A stretch of 64,000 nucleotides of DNA from Chitinophaga oryziterrae (GTDB lineage: Bacteria > Bacteroidota > Bacteroidia > Chitinophagales > Chitinophagaceae): the NCBI RefSeq assembly GCF_009758125.1, contig NZ_WRXO01000003.1, forward strand, positions 1-64,000, read 5' to 3'. How positions within the stretch are numbered: the first letter of the stretch is position 1; each line of letters opens with the position of its first letter. The position numbers and the translations under genes are program-made. The notes below the pieces were generated by a model. It saw nothing but the letters and a program-made list of their open reading frames with translations. It had not been told where the DNA came from and did no database searches. This document shows positions 1 through 5,788 of this stretch, in pieces.

Positions 1-207
1 AACACAATTGGATGACATATTTCTGATGATGTCATCTTCACTAACACGGTCATTCTGTAAAAAACGATACATCGCTTTGGCTTCTGAATCGCTTCCTGCT
101 AAACGTCGTATCGAATGTACCCCATTATAAAACAAGCGATTAAGAATAGAATTACCCCTATTCATTAATCGCTTGTCTTTGATCTCGTAAAAATACCGGC
201 TATTCAC
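1..207 (-). CDS. IS4-family transposase, N-terminal part (runs off left edge)
   Basis: Reading the minus strand from a GTG at 205-207 gives an uninterrupted frame to the window edge, with an in-frame stop just upstream at 211-213. The translation contains KDKRLMNRG, then SIRRLAGSDSEAKAMYRFL and QNDRVSEDDIIRNM. This pattern (K/GDxRLxxR, then SI..., then a KAxYRFxxNxRVs block) is the N-terminal DNA-binding domain typical of Tn5/IS4-family transposases. An ATG at 163-165 is an alternative start, but it would cut off the conserved KDKRL segment. Only about 69 residues are visible, so whether the rest is intact cannot be judged. No terminal inverted repeat was identified between this start and the adjacent att-like repeat at 273. 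Confidence 0.65.
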   Translation of the reverse strand, partial: MNSRYFYEIKDKRLMNRGNSILNRLFYNGVHSIRRLAGSDSEAKAMYRFLQNDRVSEDDIIRNMSSNCV

Positions 208-272
208 TTTTTATTTCAAAAATAAAATAAAATGTGTCCAGACGGTAGCTCTACGAGCGGGTTTTGTATTTT

Positions 273-288
273 AGTGCCCAGAACTGGA
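273..288. repeat. att-like direct repeat: copy of the tRNA-Leu 3' end (distal copy)
   Basis: The 16 bases agtgcccagaactgga occur here and again at 5654-5669, where they overlap the last 14 bases of the tRNA-Leu(CAG) gene. A partial copy of a tRNA 3' end about 5.4 kb from the intact tRNA, in the same orientation, is what tyrosine-recombinase integration at a tRNA leaves behind. The interval between the copies would then be the integrated element. No integrase lies between them, so the element is cargo-only, decayed, or mobilised in trans. Confidence 0.65.
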
Positions 289-454
289 ACCGCATCTATG
301 TGATTATCAGTTCCTTTCTACGGTTATGAGCCGCCTGTGAGCCAATATTTTTGAATTGTGCTGGTATATTTTACGTTAGATTTTCCCATCGGGAATTATA
401 TTTGACACAAAGCAAAAGTAAAGAATTTCTGGTTAATGATTACAATACCGAAAT
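289..454. other. Non-coding island end; one candidate arm-type site
   Basis: This stretch lies between the distal att-like repeat and the last codons of the radical SAM gene. I see no gene in it. It holds cctgtgagcc at 334-343. The same core ctgtgagcc recurs near the other island end at 5553-5561, so both may be recombinase arm sites. A short ttccc-atc-gggaa dyad near 385-397 is too weak to call a terminator. Confidence 0.35.
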
Positions 455-1540
455 TTAGAATGTAAGACCCAGGCGTTCATCCTTCCAGCCACATTGAGAT
501 AGTTCTTCAATAAACGGGCAACCGCCCATACAGGTTGATTGGTGTTTGCAACCGGAGCATCCATTGTTCAATATATTGTTACGGTATTTGAGAAAAAATT
601 CATTGTTCTGCCAAATATCCAGCATAGTGTTTTCACGTAGTGATCCGTACCAGTTATTATTGGTCATGAATGAACAGGGCATCATTCTCATGTTTTCGTC
701 GATGAATGCGGAGAACCTACCAGCATCGCAGCCTTCATAGAAGTTAGCGTTTGCATTTGAATATTTTACGACCCCTGAGATACTACAACTATCGAAACCG
801 ATCTTAAATGCCTGTTTGCGTTCATTTACAAGCCCGTAGAACCGACTTATCTTTAACGGGTCTTTGAGCAACATGCCAAGGTCTGGATTTCGTCCGATAG
901 GTTTATAATTAAGGAAGATAATGGAGTTTATTCCTTCTAAAAACGAGGGCGGATCTTCCAACCATGAAATTGCGGTATCAATGGTTTTGCTATCCGTAAC
1001 AAAATGAACGTTGGCCTTGATCCCATACGAATATAGAAGTTCGAGATGTTGTCGGAACTCGGTGTACGGTTCGTAAGCGCTTATAGCAACCGAACCACAA
1101 AGTTCCTTAGTGGCTTGAAGAATTTCGGAGTTTAAACCTCGACCATTTGTAGTATAGCACGGAACGATACCGTGTTCCACGGTTGCTTCCAAAATCTTTA
1201 TAAAGTCGGGATGCTGGTTCGGGTTGCCCCCGCCCAATGCAACCTGGAGCACGTCCATGGATTTTGCCTGCTCCATAATTATACGGTAATCGGTCAGTTC
1301 CATATGACCTCCCTTTACAGTAGATTTACGATAGCAAAAACTACAACCTTTGTCACACCAGTTCGTAACACTTATGTCGAGGAGTTCCGGTCCGTGCTCT
1401 GACCATAGCGGTTCGGGGAACCCATTATCCTCAATCCTGAGGAAATATCCCGTCTTCCTGTTGAACCTTATTCCGTAATTTTCTTCCGGATAATATCGCA
1501 CAACTAAATTCTCTGGATTACCAGCCATCCTGTGTTGCAT
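455..1540 (-). CDS. Radical SAM/SPASM-type enzyme, island operon gene 4
   Basis: This is a 361-aa radical SAM protein. The cluster motif CDKGCSFC (C62, C66, C69; CX3CX2C) is followed by the SAM-binding GGGNP at about 103-107. The C-terminal third is cysteine-rich: C-A-GRFSAF..., MMPCSF, then CSGCKHQSTCMGGCPF. This matches a SPASM/Twitch auxiliary cluster region as in anaerobic sulfatase-maturase and peptide-modifying enzymes. Such enzymes usually act on peptide or protein side chains. The start overlaps the end of the preceding small gene by 23 bases, so translation is probably coupled. An alternative start is M5. The natural substrate is unknown; the neighbouring small proteins, one with an NSSSTSF motif, are the obvious candidates. 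The family is certain, the role is inferred. Confidence 0.85.
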   Translation of the reverse strand: MQHRMAGNPENLVVRYYPEENYGIRFNRKTGYFLRIEDNGFPEPLWSEHGPELLDISVTNWCDKGCSFCYRKSTVKGGHMELTDYRIIMEQAKSMDVLQVALGGGNPNQHPDFIKILEATVEHGIVPCYTTNGRGLNSEILQATKELCGSVAISAYEPYTEFRQHLELLYSYGIKANVHFVTDSKTIDTAISWLEDPPSFLEGINSIIFLNYKPIGRNPDLGMLLKDPLKISRFYGLVNERKQAFKIGFDSCSISGVVKYSNANANFYEGCDAGRFSAFIDENMRMMPCSFMTNNNWYGSLRENTMLDIWQNNEFFLKYRNNILNNGCSGCKHQSTCMGGCPFIEELSQCGWKDERLGLTF

Positions 1541-1931
1541 CTATATAAAGATTTTCAGAATCGATTATAAAAGAGTCGGTACAGAAAAATCCTTCAACCG
1601 GCCCTCTGTCACTGTTGAGACGCCCATAATAAACCTTTTTGCCCGATTTTTCTGCTTCAGTTACGCGTTTGGCAAGTTCGGGACTAAATCTCCCTTCAAT
1701 CCATTGTTCGAAGGTGTCCGCTTGGAATCTTTCATCTTCCCTATAAGCGTTGCGCGCCGGCTCCATGCTGTTCTCAAAAGATCTAAAGAGCTCCCTGTAG
1801 ATATCCTGGAACTGTGAAGATCCGTCTATACCAACCGCATCGAGAAACATTTTCAGATTAAACTCTCCATCATTGATAATGATGAACGATGTAGACGAAC
1901 TGTTCGTCACGAAATCATATCTTATTTTCAT
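1518..1931 (-). CDS. Small protein with N-terminal KIRYDFVTNSSSTSF motif, island gene 3
   Basis: This is a 137-aa protein of unknown function, acidic, with no signal peptide or membrane segment. Its first 18 residues include the Ser/Asn-rich motif DFVTNSSSTSFII. From memory, very similar starts (MKIR-DFVTNSSSSSF) recur in uncharacterised bacterial proteins; I could not check this here. By eye the rest follows the same order of segments as its upstream neighbour at 1915-2346: hydrophobic strand, helical F-x-A-x-G region, acidic middle, basic strand, and a final acidic I-x-x-x-N-I/L segment. The two are probably diverged paralogs. It overlaps the upstream gene by 17 bases and the radical SAM gene by 23 bases. 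It could be the substrate, partner or regulator of the radical SAM enzyme or of the NTPase. Confidence 0.7.
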   Translation of the reverse strand: MKIRYDFVTNSSSTSFIIINDGEFNLKMFLDAVGIDGSSQFQDIYRELFRSFENSMEPARNAYREDERFQADTFEQWIEGRFSPELAKRVTEAEKSGKKVYYGRLNSDRGPVEGFFCTDSFIIDSENLYIDATQDGW

Positions 1932-2346
1932 CTTCTTTCATTAAAAGGATATTCTCAATTCGGTTAACCATTGGTTCCTCGGACATAAATGTCCGAAGCT
2001 CGCTACCATGATAGCTCCACTCGATGCGTCGCATTAGCCTGACCTCGGGGTTTTTCTCCAACTGTTTCATTATTTCTGTAACAGCTTCATATGTAAAGTT
2101 CCATTTGCGGTAAAGAAACCGACCCAAGTTTTCATACTCTACCTTATAATACCGCTCGAATTCGTCTATGACGTCGAGTGACTCGATCATCAGGGCATCA
2201 TACATTCTTCCGAACATGTCAGCAGCATAACCATGCTTTGCTCCTGCTGCAGCAAGGAACGCCTCTTTGTTCAGACCACGATGCACTAGGAACATAAACT
2301 CAAAATCATCATAATAGTATATCATAGAATTTGCAAAAAATTTCAA
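1915..2346 (-). CDS. Small hypothetical protein, island gene 2 (probable paralog of gene 3)
   Basis: This is a 143-aa protein that I do not recognise. It begins with an aromatic, acidic stretch (SMIYYYDDFEFMFLV), continues with an alpha-helical, charged body, and has no transmembrane or secretion signal. Segment order resembles the next gene, suggesting duplication, but the NSSSTSF motif is absent. It overlaps the large NTPase gene upstream by 38 bases and the next gene downstream by 17 bases, so it belongs to the same transcript. The second methionine (M8) is an equally plausible start. Such small partners of STAND NTPases may act as sensors, inhibitors or accessory effectors, but nothing in the sequence decides between these. 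Confidence 0.65.
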   Translation of the reverse strand: MKFFANSMIYYYDDFEFMFLVHRGLNKEAFLAAAGAKHGYAADMFGRMYDALMIESLDVIDEFERYYKVEYENLGRFLYRKWNFTYEAVTEIMKQLEKNPEVRLMRRIEWSYHGSELRTFMSEEPMVNRIENILLMKEDENKI

Positions 2347-5317
2347 TACCGGATATTATCATCGGATTTTTTGAACTAAGCCCAGCCTTCAGTTGCACTT
2401 TAGCCTGATCTGGATATCTATGGTAATAACGTTCATATGTTTCTCTGGCTTCCCAACCCAACCTATGGGAGAAAAGATAAATGAGAACCTCGAAATATGA
2501 ATGTGGAAAATTGCCAGTTTTATTTTCAACAGGCGTATCATCGTCACCATCTGAATCATCATCTTCCTTTCCATTCGATGGCTCTAGAAGATTTCCAATT
2601 TCTGCTAAAAATTTGTCTATATGTATAGAATTATGTGAATATTCTTGATCGTTGAAGAGGTCGAGAAAATTCTTACGAAAGGCTTCGGGGGACAGTAATC
2701 TCAGGTACTCCAAGTAATGTTGTAAATTGAGATTCGGGGTGTCCGTGACCCGATCGCGATAAAGGAACGAATAGAAAATTTTGAGAGCGCTATACCTGTC
2801 AGTGTCGATAGCGGCGAAGATTCTAGTGCGATCTGTTGCTGAAATATATTGATCTTCGAGGTTGAAGATGCATCTTAAATAAATAGAATCGAACCAGGCC
2901 TGCCCCTCCACTATAGCAAGTAGTTCGGTGTCCCCGCTTTTTTTTGCGATATAATAGAGGAATGTTCCACATCCTTCAAGTATTCTGGAAGATGGGTTGA
3001 TCTCCTCTTTTAGGAAGCGGGAGAACTCCTTTTTATCGGCCCGGTAAATTTTCGAAATAAGGTACTCTGATAGCAGGTAATCCCTGAATTCATCAAAAGT
3101 GAAGTTCACAACCTCTTGGTCGCCAAAGATTCCATTGGCTCCGGCGGGATCTCTCCTGACCAGAATATTCTCATCTAAAAATCTAACGTAGACCTTTCTA
3201 TTATCCTCCTTCTCCAACAGGTCGTCAAGCGGGATGTTTTCATATTTTCGGTGTTCGACCATATAAGAGATTAACCTCCCTATAAAATTTCTGATATTAA
3301 TTGGCCCGCTCACCCTCAACTCATCGTCGGCCTCCATTCTCTTTGTAATTTCGTTGACTTTGGTTTCATAATACCGCTTAAACAAACTTTCTTTGTGGAT
3401 ATGCCCCAAAAATTGAATCTGTTCGCCACGGTGCGCATCGCAAAAAATTCTGAGTAAAAGAAAATTCTGTGTGAGCTGGTCGAACACCTTTGTTGAGTAT
3501 GTTTTCAGATCGATCTTAAAGTAATCAAGGTAGCCATTAAATATTTTTTCGGCCTCTACACCTTTTGGGGATATCGTGAGATGTCCAGTTTCACCCATAG
3601 AGGAAGAGAACGAGGCTTTTTCAAAATTGGAAAAGTGTTTCTGATAATATTCGGAACGGCAAGTGATAATAACTTTTATATATGGTCTTTCAGTGATCTC
3701 AGTAATGAACTGTTCGAGATTTTCACTCAATTTTTGCGCGGCTGCATTTTCGTTAAGGCCGTCTATGATGATAACGAATGGTTTGTTTACTGACAAGCAA
3801 TGCTGTTCAACTTCGGAAAGGAAGGTCTCGAAGTCCAACCCGGAACGGTCAGGATAGCCCCTTTTCATTATACTTTTGCGAATGTCTGAGGGGTCAATGT
3901 CCGTTCCCAGAAGAAAGACTGTGGGTATTTCTCTTTTGACGAGAAAATTTTCAACCAGGTCACATACGAAATTTGTTTTCCCCTGACCTGCGTTTTCCTT
4001 TATCAGGCAAACTTTTTTAGCCAACCACTGTGAAATCTCCTCTAACCGTGATAGTTTGTATGAAAATTTACGAACGGAGTTACCAGCCATCGTAGGGAGC
4101 TCAAATTCCGACACTTTCTCTCTCAAATAGGTGCCGAGCCGATTGTAGAATTCAGGGAAAGAAGTTATCTGAACATTGGGGACTTCTGTCTCAAAAGCTG
4201 TTAGATCAAATTCAAATTCAGCGGCGCCCTTTTGGGTTAGTATTTTATTTAGCGGCACAAAATCCAGCACAGAATACTCCCACATTACCTTCGGCAGAAA
4301 TGCCACTGGATCGCAGAAGTAGCGCAACATCTCTTTGTTTTTGCCCACTTCTACAAAGGTTTCCGGTATGTATTTCTGCGAAGCCTTTTGTTTGGCGAGC
4401 TGACGTTTTACTTGCTCATCTAGGACATTTTCAACTTTTTTTTTAGAGTTTGCCCCATTTTCCTTTGAAGTTGGAAAGGCCCCTGCATAGAGGCCGATAT
4501 CCTCGAACGCATGGGGTGATCTAAAAACATGTTCAGCCAAACTCACCGACGATTTAATTGCAATTTCCTGAAAAAGGTCTTTGTTTGGGTTTTCATCCTT
4601 ATCGCCGTCACCGTAATCGCAAACACCCTTTACGAGAATCCAATCGCGAACACAGTTGCCATCGCACGCGGTGTAGATACCTGCACCTTCCATCTCTCCA
4701 CCAATTGCACCTGGCCATTCTTTCATCAACTCCTCTTTCCTCTGTTTGTTGTCCAAAAGTTCTTCTCCGGACAGCATAAGACCATGGACATATTTAGCCT
4801 CATAATCCTGATCGTCGAATTTTACATTGAATCTCCAGTCGTCTGCCGAGACAAAGCGGTTAAGAAGAAGGGAGCTCGCGGGACCTTCCTGCCCCCTGTA
4901 AGTATTTGATCCATCTTTGTTGGCCCTGATCAATTGATAGTTCACCACACGTTCAGAAATAAGTACATCCCCAATCTGCACTTTATCCGGCTTTCCGCCG
5001 AATGCTATACCAACCATCAGGACTACTTTTGGTTGCCAGAATTCGATAGCTTTCATTGTCGTGGCGATAGCCGCGGTACGGCTGATCGAACCCATATTCC
5101 CTGTGGCCACGTGCACTACATTGTAGTGGCCGAATTTTCCCAGATAGTAGGTGTATGAACCCTTTTGGATTTTTAAAACCTCGTCCTGACCATCGATCGC
5201 AAAAAGATGTTCATGCAGGACATCCTTTTCTATTTTGGTTGCAGTAACGATCAACAGGTTGCAATATTGTTTGTATTTGTCGATAAGTGCTGGAGCAACT
5301 TCCTTGTAATTAGTCAT
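2309..5317 (-). CDS. Nucleoside-phosphorylase-domain/STAND (NACHT-like) NTPase, probable defence protein
   Basis: This is a 1002-aa two-part protein. Residues about 18-265 form a purine-nucleoside-phosphorylase/MTA-nucleosidase domain (LLIVTATKIE, MVGIAFGGK, GEMEGAG at 207-213, VKGVCDYGDGD with D234). A linker with SQKYIPETFVE (about 313-323) leads to an NTPase with Walker A ENAGQGKT at 441-448 and Walker B FVIIIDGLNE at about 514-523, followed by a long helical sensor-like C-terminus with an acidic low-complexity stretch near 916-930. Established knowledge: PNP-superfamily domains act as ATP/nucleoside-degrading effectors in several anti-phage systems (Detocs, some CBASS and Avs), and STAND NTPases are phage sensors. 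By analogy, sensing through the C-terminus would release nucleosidase activity. It is the first gene of a four-gene overlapping operon on a tRNA-flanked island. Confidence 0.85.
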   Translation of the reverse strand: MTNYKEVAPALIDKYKQYCNLLIVTATKIEKDVLHEHLFAIDGQDEVLKIQKGSYTYYLGKFGHYNVVHVATGNMGSISRTAAIATTMKAIEFWQPKVVLMVGIAFGGKPDKVQIGDVLISERVVNYQLIRANKDGSNTYRGQEGPASSLLLNRFVSADDWRFNVKFDDQDYEAKYVHGLMLSGEELLDNKQRKEELMKEWPGAIGGEMEGAGIYTACDGNCVRDWILVKGVCDYGDGDKDENPNKDLFQEIAIKSSVSLAEHVFRSPHAFEDIGLYAGAFPTSKENGANSKKKVENVLDEQVKRQLAKQKASQKYIPETFVEVGKNKEMLRYFCDPVAFLPKVMWEYSVLDFVPLNKILTQKGAAEFEFDLTAFETEVPNVQITSFPEFYNRLGTYLREKVSEFELPTMAGNSVRKFSYKLSRLEEISQWLAKKVCLIKENAGQGKTNFVCDLVENFLVKREIPTVFLLGTDIDPSDIRKSIMKRGYPDRSGLDFETFLSEVEQHCLSVNKPFVIIIDGLNENAAAQKLSENLEQFITEITERPYIKVIITCRSEYYQKHFSNFEKASFSSSMGETGHLTISPKGVEAEKIFNGYLDYFKIDLKTYSTKVFDQLTQNFLLLRIFCDAHRGEQIQFLGHIHKESLFKRYYETKVNEITKRMEADDELRVSGPINIRNFIGRLISYMVEHRKYENIPLDDLLEKEDNRKVYVRFLDENILVRRDPAGANGIFGDQEVVNFTFDEFRDYLLSEYLISKIYRADKKEFSRFLKEEINPSSRILEGCGTFLYYIAKKSGDTELLAIVEGQAWFDSIYLRCIFNLEDQYISATDRTRIFAAIDTDRYSALKIFYSFLYRDRVTDTPNLNLQHYLEYLRLLSPEAFRKNFLDLFNDQEYSHNSIHIDKFLAEIGNLLEPSNGKEDDDSDGDDDTPVENKTGNFPHSYFEVLIYLFSHRLGWEARETYERYYHRYPDQAKVQLKAGLSSKNPMIISGIEIFCKFYDILL

Positions 5318-5611
5318 TAATGTTAGAATGATTCATATTTGTTAGTTCGATTCACCACAGAATAGCTTATCCGCCAGATCAGGCCAAGAAAGTTACAGAA
5401 AAAATGTCAGCCAATAAAAATTCGTGAATTACTGATAATATGGCGGCAATCGTTTCCATACAGATATATAATTTTTGCCCATTTCGCTTGGGTCTTGATA
5501 TCACAGTGATGGTCATAAGTGTTCATTTTTTTTGTGCCGAACTGTGTGCCATCTGTGAGCCGAAAAGAGTGGGAATAAATGGAAATAACCGGCAAAAAGT
5601 GGGGTTTAATA
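5318..5611. promoter_or_regulatory. Island operon upstream region with clustered recombinase-arm-like repeats
   Basis: This non-coding stretch lies between the NTPase start and the tRNA-side island end. It must carry the promoter of the four-gene operon on the minus strand, but no clear TAnnTTTG box was found. At 5535-5561 there are three spaced copies of a GCC-ended repeat (tgtgccga, ctgtgtgcc, ctgtgagcc). The last matches the copy near the opposite island end, as expected for tyrosine-recombinase arm sites. A 62-codon frame on the minus strand here has no recognisable content and is not called. Confidence 0.4.
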
Positions 5612-5650
5612 AAAGAAAAAGCCCCTGTAAATCAAAGACTTACAGGGGCT
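5612..5650 (-). terminator. Rho-independent terminator after tRNA-Leu
   Basis: A perfect 11-bp stem (5620-5630 with 5640-5650) has a 9-base loop. On the minus strand it is followed by a T-rich tract. It begins six bases beyond the tRNA 3' end and lies on the island side of the att-like repeat, so the island appears to supply the tRNA terminator. Confidence 0.75.
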
Positions 5651-5653
5651 ATG

Positions 5654-5669
5654 AGTGCCCAGAACTGGA
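5654..5669. repeat. att-like direct repeat at the tRNA-Leu 3' end (proximal copy)
   Basis: This is identical over 16 bases to 273-288. It covers the 3' strand of the acceptor stem and part of the T arm of the tRNA gene, the usual crossover segment for tRNA-targeting tyrosine recombinases. The tRNA gene stays intact on this side. Confidence 0.65.
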
Positions 5670-5740
5670 TTCGAACCAGCACACCCTTGCGAGCGCTGCG
5701 ACCTGAACACAGTGCGTCTACCAATTTCGCCATCTGGGCA
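5656..5740 (-). tRNA. tRNA-Leu (anticodon CAG)
   Basis: An 85-base gene folds as a class II tRNA. The acceptor stem TGCCCAG pairs with CTGGGCA. The D arm contains GGCGAAATTGGTAGACGC. The anticodon stem CTGTG/CGCAG encloses the loop TTCAGGT, giving anticodon CAG for CUG codons. A long variable arm typical of leucine tRNAs follows, then a T arm with TTCGAAT. CCA is not encoded. Its 3' end is duplicated at 273-288, marking it as an integration site. Confidence 0.95.
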
Positions 5741-5788
5741 TCGTGTTAGGGTTGCAAATGTAAACACTTTTTTAAAATGAACAAATTT

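Noticed and set aside
5407..5595. A 62-codon minus-strand frame between the island operon and the tRNA
   Set aside because: It has no recognisable motif, no good start context, and overlaps the repeat cluster that better explains the sequence.
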